From assembly GCA_964603655.1 (NCBI GenBank), contig CAZRVZ010000020.1, positions 1-16,682 of the forward strand: a stretch of DNA of 16,682 nucleotides, written 5' to 3'. The notes beneath the pieces are model-generated. The model was not told the origin of the DNA. It made no database searches and saw only the letters and a list, made by a program, of their open reading frames with translations. The first letter of the stretch is position 1. Every line of letters begins with the position of its first letter. This document shows positions 1 to 6,942 of the stretch, one piece after another. Origin of the DNA: JACPWY01 sp964603655 (GTDB taxonomy: Bacteria > Bdellovibrionota > FAC87 > UBA2466). A program made the position numbers and the translations under genes.

Positions 1-605
1 GGATTCGGCTTGGGTTCCGGTTGAACGGGTATCACCGGCTCCTCCTCGCCTGGATCGGGCGTGACTGGGATGACGGGTGATCCGGGCTGTACATTAGGCT
101 GCTCAATTTCGGGCTCTTCCGGTTTTGGCAGCACCTCTTGAACCTCAATCTTGGTCCCGCTGCCTGGATTCTCCGGTAGCGGAATGGGCTTGGGAAGTTC
201 GGTGGGCTTAGGCCGCTTTAACAGGCGTGATACGGTGTTTTCATCGGTTGGGCGCCTTCGACGGCAGAGCGGAATCCGCTGACCATTTCGCGCCAGTGCC
301 ACCGCCAGATCCAAAGAGATCGTTGCCTGTTTGGCTCTGAGTTCTGCAATTTCCAGGTCCAGGGCTGCGACCGCACCCGCCGCGTCAAATTGCTCGTACT
401 CATCCGTTGAAATTGTCCCGGTACCCGCCAGTTCAGATGCACGCCTAAAACTCTGGTCCGCCAAAAGTCGACGAGCTTTCTGTCGCTCTAGCCCGGCAAT
501 CGCTCGTGCCTTGGCCGACTGAAACAGAAATATATATTTAGATTCCGCAATAATTGGGGATAGTGAAGCCGAACACAGAAGGATTATAATGAACAACCGT
601 GACAA
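1..605 (-). CDS. Secreted hairpin-like protein with proline-rich tail (TTG start, C-terminus outside window)
   Basis: I do not recognise a named family. The frame is open from a TTG at 605-603 to the window edge, about 201 residues, and no ATG or GTG lies upstream in this frame before a stop. The TTG start gives a clear Sec signal peptide (MSRLFIIILL, then a small-residue site near residue 20), and a GGA lies about 8 bases upstream. Residues 27-114 are predicted helix-turn-helix with the turn GTISTDEYEQ, the pattern of the alpha-hairpin of HlyD/RND/MacA-type periplasmic adaptors. The lipoyl and barrel domains of an adaptor are missing. Residues 115 onward are basic, then Pro/Glu-rich (KPIPLPENPG and similar), a likely periplasm-spanning or peptidoglycan-contacting linker. 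It is paralogous to the gene just upstream (gap 4 bp): both end the helical part with R/K-x-G-x-x-IPLC. The role is unknown. Confidence 0.75.
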   Translation of the reverse strand, partial: MSRLFIIILLCSASLSPIIAESKYIFLFQSAKARAIAGLERQKARRLLADQSFRRASELAGTGTISTDEYEQFDAAGAVAALDLEIAELRAKQATISLDLAVALARNGQRIPLCRRRRPTDENTVSRLLKRPKPTELPKPIPLPENPGSGTKIEVQEVLPKPEEPEIEQPNVQPGSPVIPVTPDPGEEEPVIPVQPEPKPN

Positions 606-609
606 ATGT

Positions 610-1014
610 TTATTCCATTTCGTATGTGCATAGCGGAATAGAGACTCCGCGCTTCACCAACGCCTCGACCACGCGAAAATAGGCCCGAGACTCCTCCACT
701 TTTTTGCTTGCAAGATCAACGTCAGCCACTGAGACGGCGGCATCTGAGACGATAGTGTCGTATTCCTCCATCGATATCACACGCTTCTCGATGAGCTTTC
801 GTCCCCGCTCGAGCCTTGCGTTGCCCAGTGTGGATAGTGCCACCTGACGCCGGAGATTTGCCTCGGCCTGTGCGATTCGCAATTTATATAGCTCGATGTA
901 AGGGTTAGTGTCCAAATTCGGCGTCGGGTCACCTGCAAATGCAATGGGCGAACCCCCGCCCCAGTTCGATCCCAATCCCAATCCCAATCCCAGAACCAGA
1001 AGACCTCGCTTCAC
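610..1014 (-). CDS. Small secreted alpha-hairpin-like protein (GTG start)
   Basis: Predicted 134-residue secreted protein of unknown function. The start is GTG, fixed by a strong GAGGAGG ribosome binding site 5-6 bases upstream. The signal peptide core is an unusual Leu-Gly repeat (LGLGLGLG) encoded by four tandem hexanucleotides, ending near AFA at residue 27. Residues 41-128 are two amphipathic helices joined by the turn EKRVISMEEYDT, the signature seen at the tip and return helix of membrane-fusion-protein hairpins (commonly G-x-[IV]-S-x-x-E-[YF]-[DE]). The flanking lipoyl and beta-barrel domains of such adaptors are absent. It shares the register, turn and C-terminal IPLC with the downstream paralogue. 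It sits 24 bp after the four-module beta protein and probably belongs to the multicopper oxidase operon. A TolC-type hairpin fragment is an alternative origin, but the turn fits adaptors better. Confidence 0.85.
   Translation of the reverse strand: MKRGLLVLGLGLGLGSNWGGGSPIAFAGDPTPNLDTNPYIELYKLRIAQAEANLRRQVALSTLGNARLERGRKLIEKRVISMEEYDTIVSDAAVSVADVDLASKKVEESRAYFRVVEALVKRGVSIPLCTYEME
969..992. repeat. Four tandem hexanucleotides in a signal-peptide core
   Basis: Four perfect copies of ATCCCA on the plus strand (TGGGAT on the coding strand) encode alternating Leu and Gly in the hydrophobic core of the signal peptide of the 610-1014 gene. Gain or loss of a unit would change the core by two residues without changing frame. 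Confidence 0.85.
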
Positions 1015-1038
1015 TTTAACCTCCTCTTTTACAAACTC

Positions 1039-2781
1039 TCACGGAGTCCTGCCGTGCGAGACCCATGTATGGTCAAAAACGCTAATCGCAAACGCACGAT
1101 CACTCGGCCAAAAAAGCCTGAGATTTTGTTCATCCATAAAACCGGTCACCAGTTTTGCGTCACCACCCGGACTATTTTCCATCCACGCAACGGATCCGCT
1201 ATAGATGTCATACGACCCACGAAGAATTTTTCGAATCGGCCAGGTGACCCCTCCGGTGACAAGCTGATAATTACCTTGGAAGAAGACATAGCTTTTGTCC
1301 GCGAAACGCGGCTGCCGGGGAACTATCAGTCTGAGATCCCAGAAGTCGAGAGTTTCTGGCCCCCGAAAATGTCCACCAATTCCCGCTACGGTTTTAGCTG
1401 CCAACGGTAGAGTGGGCAGCTTAGAGTCCTTCGCGACCTCAAACGTCCCAACACGTCCGAACGCCTTTGAATACCAGACTCCGGAGATGAACCCCTGTGT
1501 CCATTCGGTTATCTGCAAAAAAGTATCCGACTCTGCGCTCATGAGAGTGTATCCGGCGACGATATTTAAAGTCTGGCGATCAAACTGGTGAGCCCAATAT
1601 TCACCGGAAATCTCTCGGCCGAAGGAAAATAGAGCTGAAACGGAAACAAAGACATTATTCGGATTGTGCATCGGATTATCCGACGAGGTCGTGGCGTTGA
1701 CGTCCAGACGCAGGGGTTGGTATCGATCGGTGCCGTCGTGATGGAGATAGCCGTGGAATACACCCCTAGCAGCTAGCACCAATTCCTTACTCGCCGGAGG
1801 ATTGACTGGGGGGAGCGGCTTTTTTTGCTCGGCCGTTGCGGCCACGTGATAGCGTCTGGGGTAAGCTACAAACGGCGCTATCAGTTGGCGCACCTTGCGG
1901 AATCGGCAGGTCTCTTCGGCGAGTGATCGATTCTCTGAGTCTTTTGGCAGAAAACGCATGCGGCAGATGAATGTATCGCGGTCGCGTGTACACTCGTCCG
2001 TATCGAGCGTTCCTGAAAGGTACAACTTTCCCTGAACGAAATCGTAACTAGCCGATGTATAGGAATGATCCACACACCAATTTGGGCGCGCTATTGAATT
2101 GCCTTTGGAATTGCCTGGGGGATTCACGGAACACAACCCATTCTCTACCCCCATGGTTCCGGTAATAAGATAGTGGTGTAGGCCTGTCGACGGCACCGGT
2201 AGTTCGCTAGTGAGCCCCTTTGCCGTTTCTATCTGCAATACCGCTTTTTCACTCCCGCAGACCCCCTCGTATTGTCCAGCCAGTGTCGGGACAAGCGGTG
2301 GCGGTTCAATACCTTCCCCCTCGCCTTCTCCCTCATTTGGCTCGTCGGTCTGGTATTTCAAATAAAGCTCTGCGCTGATAGATGCCGATCGAAAAAAGAC
2401 TGTACCCTCCATGTGCGAATAAGGAGTCGAGTAGACAACCGCATTGATTCGTAATTCGTTGCGGGGTTCATCGAGGGTAAGTAGCCCCTGATCGCCATCG
2501 TACTGAACATCTTGGAACATCTCCGTCTCATATTCAGGACTGAGATAGCCGCCCAAGCCAAGCCGGAAAAGAAATGTCAGGCGTGGTGACTCATCGATCG
2601 AATCCGGCTTAACGAGAAAGCTATCCATGCTGAGCGCAACGGCATCCGGGCTACCCTGCGGCCTGAGATATCCGACCCACTTGCCGGTCGGAATTTCGCC
2701 GCCCGGCTTTTTTTCAACCGCTGCCAAGGCGGAACCTAGCCAAATCAAACTCACTAAAAACACGGTTAGAAACGATTTCAT
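1039..2781 (-). CDS. Secreted protein of four beta-rich modules, unknown function
   Basis: 580-residue secreted protein that I cannot assign to a family. The start at 2781 gives a classic signal peptide (MKSFLTVFLVSLIWLGSALA) with GGGAG upstream; the reading frame is open further up but overlaps the oxidase gene and lacks a signal there. After the signal I see four modules of about 110-130 residues (roughly 33-143, 166-295, 338-450, 465-575). Each begins with a G-x-[WYF]-x-G motif (GKWVGYL, GQYEGVC, GVFHGYL, GHFRGPE), runs through short alternating hydrophobic strands, and ends with a G-T-x-x-x or G-F/G-V turn. This suggests repeated small beta-barrels or sandwiches. An acidic-Gly linker (NEGEGEGEGIEP) separates modules 1 and 2. 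Only module 2 carries cysteines (six, about 175-292), consistent with three disulfides in the periplasm or outside. It begins 19 bp after the multicopper oxidase and is probably co-transcribed. Confidence 0.9.
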   Translation of the reverse strand: MKSFLTVFLVSLIWLGSALAAVEKKPGGEIPTGKWVGYLRPQGSPDAVALSMDSFLVKPDSIDESPRLTFLFRLGLGGYLSPEYETEMFQDVQYDGDQGLLTLDEPRNELRINAVVYSTPYSHMEGTVFFRSASISAELYLKYQTDEPNEGEGEGEGIEPPPLVPTLAGQYEGVCGSEKAVLQIETAKGLTSELPVPSTGLHHYLITGTMGVENGLCSVNPPGNSKGNSIARPNWCVDHSYTSASYDFVQGKLYLSGTLDTDECTRDRDTFICRMRFLPKDSENRSLAEETCRFRKVRQLIAPFVAYPRRYHVAATAEQKKPLPPVNPPASKELVLAARGVFHGYLHHDGTDRYQPLRLDVNATTSSDNPMHNPNNVFVSVSALFSFGREISGEYWAHQFDRQTLNIVAGYTLMSAESDTFLQITEWTQGFISGVWYSKAFGRVGTFEVAKDSKLPTLPLAAKTVAGIGGHFRGPETLDFWDLRLIVPRQPRFADKSYVFFQGNYQLVTGGVTWPIRKILRGSYDIYSGSVAWMENSPGGDAKLVTGFMDEQNLRLFWPSDRAFAISVFDHTWVSHGRTP

Positions 2782-2800
2782 CCCAGCTCCCTTCGGCCTC

Positions 2801-3904
2801 TCACGTAATCTCAATCCACGTATGCATTCCACCCATCTCCATGCCGGCATGCCCTGCATGGCCCCCGCCCATTCCGGGAATTGGCTTTCGATGCATGTCA
2901 TTCATCACATGGTGCATAAAATGGCAGTGAAAAAGCCACTTGCCCATGCGCTCCGCTGTAAATTCGAAAGTTCTCTCCTCGGCGCTACTGATATTTTCCG
3001 TATTGGCGAGGAGCTGCATGTGTGGTGGGTGAAAGCCGGCACCGTTCTCGGTTATTCGAAAGCTGTGTCCGTGAAGGTGTATCGGATGAGTCATCATGCT
3101 CAGGTTGGCGACGCGAATGCGTACCTTTTCGCCCATTCTGGCTGTCATCGGTATGATATCTGGCCCCGGGCGTCCGTTCATGGTGAAGTAGTTGAACTCC
3201 GTCATCTCCATCGTGTCCGGAATCGGGCTTCCCGGATGGATCATCCAAATCTGCAGGAAATAGGCATAGTCGCGATCCACAATCTGATGGGGCTCGGGAT
3301 TCTTCGGGTGGATAATAAAAAACCCGCTCATGCCTAAGCCCGCCTGTTTCGCCCCCATAAAGTGCGGGTGATAAAAATAGGTGCCGTGCTGAATCAGCGG
3401 AAACTCATAGGTGAAGGTCTCCCCAGGCTCGATCGGCTTTTGAGAGAAGGTTGGAACTCCGTCCATCTCGATAGGAAGGTGAATACCGTGCCAATGTACC
3501 GTGGTCGGCTCTGACAGTCGATTCTCAACATGGATTCGCACGATATCGCCCTCGACCGCCTCGATGGTGGGGCCGGTGATCGATCCGTTGTAGCCCCACC
3601 CATGAATGGGCCTTCGCTTCATACCGTGAGGATCGCTCATGTCTTGAAATGCAGTGGTGACAGGCTCTGCCACTAATCGAAACACCTTCACACCGCCCTC
3701 CATGGAGTAGGGCAGCGTCTTAATCCCCGGTGTCACCACCGGAAGGTATCCAAATGTTTGCGGCGGCAAGTTATCGGGAGGCATTTCGACTAGCTCTGTC
3801 TCCGTACTTGCGTTCACCGCACTGGACCTCACACCTAGAGTGGCGATTATTGGAAAAGAGAGCGCACCCAGGCGAGATAAGAAAGAACGCCGTGAAACGC
3901 TCAT
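2801..3904 (-). CDS. Two-domain multicopper oxidase, Tat-exported
   Basis: Periplasmic multicopper oxidase, 367 residues. The N-terminus carries a twin-arginine signal (SRRSFLSRLGAL, residues 4-15). All four copper motifs are visible: HWHG (137-140), YHPH (178-181), HPIHLHGH (273-280) and HCH-x3-H-x4-M (326-337). Together they supply a trinuclear cluster and one type-1 site with axial Met337. There are only two cupredoxin domains (about 50-200 and 205-340), and the type-1 site is in the second. This matches the known two-domain laccase architecture with type-1 copper in domain 2, which forms trimers, and not the usual three-domain CopA/CueO layout. The C-terminal tail is Gly/His/Met-rich (GMGGGHAGHAGMEMGGMH), as in copper-resistance proteins. 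The likely role is oxidation of Cu(I) or phenolic substrates in copper handling. The start at 3904 is chosen for the Tat signal and AAGGG upstream. A 36-codon ORF ends in an ATGA overlap with this start. Confidence 0.95.
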   Translation of the reverse strand: MSVSRRSFLSRLGALSFPIIATLGVRSSAVNASTETELVEMPPDNLPPQTFGYLPVVTPGIKTLPYSMEGGVKVFRLVAEPVTTAFQDMSDPHGMKRRPIHGWGYNGSITGPTIEAVEGDIVRIHVENRLSEPTTVHWHGIHLPIEMDGVPTFSQKPIEPGETFTYEFPLIQHGTYFYHPHFMGAKQAGLGMSGFFIIHPKNPEPHQIVDRDYAYFLQIWMIHPGSPIPDTMEMTEFNYFTMNGRPGPDIIPMTARMGEKVRIRVANLSMMTHPIHLHGHSFRITENGAGFHPPHMQLLANTENISSAEERTFEFTAERMGKWLFHCHFMHHVMNDMHRKPIPGMGGGHAGHAGMEMGGMHTWIEIT

Positions 3905-4011
3905 GGTAATACCCTTCTCATATAGGTTTCTGGCACATAGTTGCTCATGTAACCGCCATAAACATTTGGACTTGGTGGCCAATACAGCATGCGATAAACG
4001 TTTGCGGACAT
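3901..4011 (-). CDS. Possible 36-residue peptide coupled to the multicopper oxidase
   Basis: Small ORF starting at ATG 4011-4009 behind a good ribosome binding site (GGGGGAG, 5 bases). Its TGA overlaps the ATG of the oxidase gene as ATGA, the same coupling seen between genes of the RiPP operon. The product is Tyr-, Pro- and Met-rich (LYWPPSPNVYGGYMSNYVPE in the middle) and ends RRVLP. It has no signal peptide or membrane segment and no cysteine. It could be a translated leader that couples or tunes oxidase translation, a small functional peptide, or a chance ORF. The combination of Shine-Dalgarno, length and exact ATGA overlap argues against chance but does not settle it. Confidence 0.45.
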   Translation of the reverse strand: MSANVYRMLYWPPSPNVYGGYMSNYVPETYMRRVLP

Positions 4012-4034
4012 CACAACTCCCCCAGATCGGTCTT

Positions 4035-4063
4035 AACTTAAAATGAGAAATCTAACAACTTAA
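4035..4063 (-). promoter_or_regulatory. Direct repeat TTAAGTT x2, 22-bp period, upstream of the oxidase operon
   Basis: Two copies of TTAAGTT (AACTTAA on the plus strand, 4035-4041 and 4057-4063) lie 22 bp apart, about two helical turns, 24-52 bp upstream of the first start codon of the oxidase operon. That geometry is typical of sites for dimeric response regulators. No clear -35/-10 pair was found, so this is only a candidate operator. Confidence 0.3.
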
Positions 4064-4067
4064 GATC

Positions 4068-4111
4068 GCATTAATTGGAGTGTCTGAAGACGAGGGGGAC
4101 CGAAGTCCCCC
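4068..4111. repeat. 44-bp repeat with UUCG hairpin, copy 1
   Basis: First of two copies in direct orientation (the other at 4740-4783), 41 of 44 bases identical by my alignment. The core is a perfect 7-bp stem GGGGGAC/GTCCCCC; on the minus strand its loop is the very stable cUUCGg tetraloop. It is preceded by a GTCTGAAGAC palindrome. In this copy an outer GGAGAC/GTCTTC pairing can extend the stem. No U-run follows on either strand, so it is not a standard intrinsic terminator. Confidence 0.85.
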
Positions 4112-4329
4112 CTGTCTCCATAAATTCCTAAATAGTACAAAAAGTGTCACCGTTGTAGGGCGTATGGTGACCCCTGGAATGAGAAACCAGATACACCTAA
4201 TTGATCGGAAGGCCAAACCCGCAATCTCCGCTCATGGCCCATCAATTGCTTTACCTCTGTGTAGCGTAAAGGTGTGAGCCTTATGCCGGGCAAGTGGACG
4301 TCGGCGAGCAGCGTGGAGCGGAGATTTAA

Positions 4330-4746
4330 ATGAAGCGTAAATTTAGTTTGATCGCAGTTCTTACTCTTTTAGTAGCACAGTTCAGTGCTCATGCCGATAG
4401 TGTTAACAGCAGAAGCGGTTCTCGAAAGCCTGCCAATAGCCATAGGCAAGGGCTGACCAGTGTTTCTAAATCAGCAGGACCTAAGACAATCGCTTTGACT
4501 CCTATCATAGGAGGCTACTCTGGCTATACTGGTAATTGGGCTAAAGACATTCTCAATCCCTATACCTTAGGGTTCTCTGTAGAGCTTGCAACAAATCGCC
4601 ATTCGGGATTCGAAACCTTGGCATTCCATTCCCACTACCATGTCAATCATCAATCGACGGAACATAAGGGTGTTGGCACCGACGAACGGGGAATTGCAGA
4701 CGGTTCTCTTTACCAGATATTGGGCAGTCTGAAATTTGAGCTTTAA
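4330..4746 (+). CDS. Small secreted protein, probably a truncated beta-barrel-like protein
   Basis: 138 residues with a clear signal peptide (MKRKFSLIAVLTLLVAQFSAHA) and GGAG 7 bases before the ATG. The mature part starts with a basic, Ser-rich stretch. It then shows alternating Gly/aromatic strands (TPIIGGYSGYTGNW, YTLGFSVELATN, ETLAFHSHYHVN, YQILGSLKFEL) typical of the first strands of an outer-membrane barrel. It stops right after a strand, and the stop codon lies inside repeat copy 2. Family barrels would normally be longer, so I suspect the 3' half was lost, perhaps at the repeat. An intact short secreted protein is the alternative. It is convergent with the minus-strand gene ending at 4806 and lies between two direct repeats. 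Confidence 0.65.
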   Translation: MKRKFSLIAVLTLLVAQFSAHADSVNSRSGSRKPANSHRQGLTSVSKSAGPKTIALTPIIGGYSGYTGNWAKDILNPYTLGFSVELATNRHSGFETLAFHSHYHVNHQSTEHKGVGTDERGIADGSLYQILGSLKFEL

Positions 4747-4783
4747 TTGGAGGGTCTGGAGACGAGGGGGACCGAAGTCCCCC
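4740..4783. repeat. 44-bp repeat with UUCG hairpin, copy 2
   Basis: Second copy of the 4068-4111 repeat, same orientation. It contains the stop codon of the 4330 gene and lies 22 bp past the stop of the minus-strand gene at 4806, so it sits exactly between convergent genes. The GGGGGAC/GTCCCCC stem with UUCG loop (minus strand) could end or stabilise transcripts from that side, but there is no U-tract. Confidence 0.85.
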
Positions 4784-4805
4784 ACTTTAGTGACAAAAGG
4801 CGACG

Positions 4806-5270
4806 TTACTGGGTGGGAAGGTTTCTGTAGATGTCTTGAACCAGACGTTCGCAACTCGATAGCATCTGCCCCAGGTCGGCACTTGAGTGATCGTCGGTGA
4901 CTCCCGACCCTTCCGAGTCGGCACAGCATGCAAACAGATCACCGAGTGTAGACCTCGCATAATAGGTATCGCGTTCCAATTGCCTATACGCCCTGACAAT
5001 GAGCTGGTCGTGCGCGTGATCATCTGCCGGCCCTTCGGTGAGCACTATACGCTCGAATCGATGCGCACTATTGTGCAAGAACGAGACGTGTTCGTACGCA
5101 TAGCGTTGCCGATACGTCGGGTAGTAGCCGATGACCTCTCGTGCCGCTGTCACTAGACGAGTCGCGTCCACCGATAGCTGCCTTGACAGCGTTCGAAGTT
5201 GTGCATGATCCGCCACAGCCATCTGCTGAGATATTCCCAGCGCAATGGCTAGTCCAATTAACCGTTTCAT
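4806..5270 (-). CDS. Small helical periplasmic protein, last gene of the RiPP operon
   Basis: 154 residues, family unknown to me. The start at 5270 is set by AGGAGG inside the last codons of the radical SAM gene and gives a signal peptide (MKRLIGLAIALGISQQMAVA). The mature protein is mostly helical. It has an internal PADDHAHD motif (81-88), a CC pair (114-115) and a late Cys (C140). It is a distant paralogue of the protein at 12322-12804: both share an N-terminal helix with R-x-L, a Tyr-rich middle, a PADDH motif at the same place, and then a helix of the type Y-x-x-L followed by Y-x-x-x-x-L. Its start follows the maturase stop by one base, so it is translationally coupled. That suggests a job linked to the peptide, such as periplasmic binding, immunity or metal delivery; this is inference from context only. 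Confidence 0.9.
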   Translation of the reverse strand: MKRLIGLAIALGISQQMAVADHAQLRTLSRQLSVDATRLVTAAREVIGYYPTYRQRYAYEHVSFLHNSAHRFERIVLTEGPADDHAHDQLIVRAYRQLERDTYYARSTLGDLFACCADSEGSGVTDDHSSADLGQMLSSCERLVQDIYRNLPTQ

Positions 5271-5271
5271 T

Positions 5272-6942
5272 TTAGCCTCCTGTTTTTGTGTTGAGTGATT
5301 CAACTCTTTCTATTTTTGTTGATTGTCGACGAGCAAAAAGCTTTTCAAAAAAACCTGCCTGACCATCAGGATGGTCATCCGGATGGTTATGCCCCGCATG
5401 CTCCAGCACCTTTTTTTCCGAAGCCTTCGTCATCGGTGCCAGTATCTCCGGAATAGTCTGAGCGATGTTCTCCAGAGTTTGACCCAGACTCCCTTTGGGA
5501 AATTGATTGCCCAGAGCCGCCTCGATTAGGTGAGGGCCCAAGACCCCGTTCAATTTTGCAATCTCCGCAACCACCCCATCAACCTCAAATATTTTGTCAC
5601 GCTTAAAAAGATAGATGTAATACTGCCCGCCTCGTTCGAAGAGCTGATACCTTTGGTTCGCTGCCAGCGTCTCGACAAGTGACAGATGGTTGTATGCCGC
5701 GTCATTCGCGACATCTCGAATGATCCAGGTATCCTCGGGCTGTTCCTCCAGGGGTTTTTTTTCATCAATAAAAACCGTGGAAACCCCTCGCTTCATGAAG
5801 GCAATGATGTCCTCTTTCCTCTCCAGGAAGTAGTCCCACATTTTTTTGGTGTATTCGCACTCGATGTCCCGGGTGTCTACCTGGTCAACGTAGTAGGCCG
5901 AGCAGGAGAATTCGCAGATCTTCTTCGCGTCACAACCCTCGCAACGGGCCCACCAGTCATCCTTGTGGTGAAAGGCTTGTCGCTTTTTCAGTGCAAACTC
6001 CCTTTCCGGCGGCGAAAAGAGATGGTTCACATTGCCCATGGCCCAGAGAGGGTTCTCCGCGATGCGATCGCACGCATAGAACTTGCCATCGGGATTGACC
6101 GAATAGAGACTACGCCCCGCCTGGCAATAGAGGCTCTCGCATCCATGATATTCGAAAGAGCTCGGCGCTCCGTTAGCCTTCACAAAGCGTTTCATCGCAT
6201 TGTAAAGCGTTGCATCCACTACCGATTGCCCTTTGGTTTCGAGCATGTAATCTAAAACCGTTTTCTTGGCGTTAAAAAGCTTATCGGTCGACGCAGTATT
6301 AACCTCTTTTCCCCTGCCATCGGGCACCATGAGGTTAAACCGGACGTTGTGAATTCCCTCGTCGTGGAAGAACTTCAACACCTCATCCATCCGATCCCAA
6401 TTAGAGGGCTGTATCAGGCAAATGGTTCCGGCGTCCGTGCCATTAGCCTTCATTCTTCGCCAATTCTCGACGATCTTTCTGCCCCCACCTCGAAGCTCAT
6501 CGCTTATTTCCGGGGGGCCGTCGAGGCTATAACTAATCGTAATATCCAGCTCACGCAAAGTTCGCTCCCGTTCCGGCGTCACACGGGTGAGGTTGGTTTG
6601 AATATAAAACCCCACTCGTCTATCAACGGTTTCAAGCTCAGCTTTGGCAAATGCGACTGCCTCCTTGAAAAACTCATCGGAGCATAGCAACGGTTCACCG
6701 CCGTGAAATTGCACAAAAACCTTAGGCGCCTTGGAAGGTTTCAGAATCATGCGAACCGCGTTCTTATAGGTCTCCATGGGAATGAGAACCGGTTTTCCGT
6801 TCAGTGCATCCTGGTGGCAGTATTTGCAACGCAGGTTACAGTAATCGGTAAGCTTCACGACGAGAAAATTCGCCTGTTCAAAAAACTGAACCGCATCGGT
6901 ACTGAGCGAATCATGCAGGGGTGTGGGAGATGCGAGGTTCAT
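5272..6942 (-). CDS. Radical SAM/SPASM peptide maturase with C-terminal extension
   Basis: 556-residue cytoplasmic enzyme that should use S-adenosylmethionine and a 4Fe-4S cluster to modify a peptide by radical chemistry. The radical SAM motif is CNLRCKYC (35-42), followed by GGEPL (81-85). The SPASM domain is complete: C268, C273, G-x4-C291, then C-x2-C-x5-C-x3-C (334, 337, 343, 347) and C362, enough for two auxiliary clusters. SPASM enzymes include sulfatase maturases and RiPP maturases that form thioether, C-C or cyclophane crosslinks. After about residue 400 there is an extra domain with beta strands (YQLFERGGQYYIYLFKRDKI, then FEVD), reminiscent of recognition segments in other peptide maturases, and a metal-binding-like tail HAGHNHPDDHPDG (515-527). 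It overlaps the partner gene by 4 bp. The likely substrate is the WRNC peptide encoded upstream in the same operon. Sulfatase maturation is less likely because no sulfatase gene is in view. Confidence 0.95.
   Translation of the reverse strand: MNLASPTPLHDSLSTDAVQFFEQANFLVVKLTDYCNLRCKYCHQDALNGKPVLIPMETYKNAVRMILKPSKAPKVFVQFHGGEPLLCSDEFFKEAVAFAKAELETVDRRVGFYIQTNLTRVTPERERTLRELDITISYSLDGPPEISDELRGGGRKIVENWRRMKANGTDAGTICLIQPSNWDRMDEVLKFFHDEGIHNVRFNLMVPDGRGKEVNTASTDKLFNAKKTVLDYMLETKGQSVVDATLYNAMKRFVKANGAPSSFEYHGCESLYCQAGRSLYSVNPDGKFYACDRIAENPLWAMGNVNHLFSPPEREFALKKRQAFHHKDDWWARCEGCDAKKICEFSCSAYYVDQVDTRDIECEYTKKMWDYFLERKEDIIAFMKRGVSTVFIDEKKPLEEQPEDTWIIRDVANDAAYNHLSLVETLAANQRYQLFERGGQYYIYLFKRDKIFEVDGVVAEIAKLNGVLGPHLIEAALGNQFPKGSLGQTLENIAQTIPEILAPMTKASEKKVLEHAGHNHPDDHPDGQAGFFEKLFARRQSTKIERVESLNTKTGG

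Larger units (their letters stand above)
4012..4329. other. Gene-poor divergent region
   Basis: About 320 bases between the oxidase operon and the plus-strand 4330 gene. It holds the TTAAGTT direct repeat, repeat copy 1, and two inverted repeats: GTCACC/GGTGAC (4146-4171, 14-base loop) and CTTTAC/GTAAAG (4249-4271, 11-base loop). A GTG-initiated frame (4080-4277) runs through it, but it begins inside the repeat and has no convincing protein features, so I do not call it. No tRNA or recognised riboswitch is seen. Confidence 0.6.

Noticed and set aside
2782..2901. N-terminal extension of the four-module protein
   Set aside because: It overlaps the oxidase gene, lacks a ribosome binding site and would bury the obvious signal peptide that starts at 2781.
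2627..3337. 236-codon plus-strand frame
   Set aside because: Antisense shadow of the multicopper oxidase and the four-module protein; His-rich only because the oxidase motifs are read backwards.
3905..3982. N-terminal extension of the multicopper oxidase
   Set aside because: It would place 26 residues before the Tat signal; the start at 3904 has its own ribosome binding site.
4080..4277. 65-codon GTG-initiated plus-strand frame
   Set aside because: It starts inside the 44-bp repeat, has a poor ribosome binding site and no recognisable protein pattern.
4740..4783. Repeat copy 2 as a standard rho-independent terminator
   Set aside because: The stem is strong but no run of Us follows on either strand, so I list it as a repeat and leave termination open.
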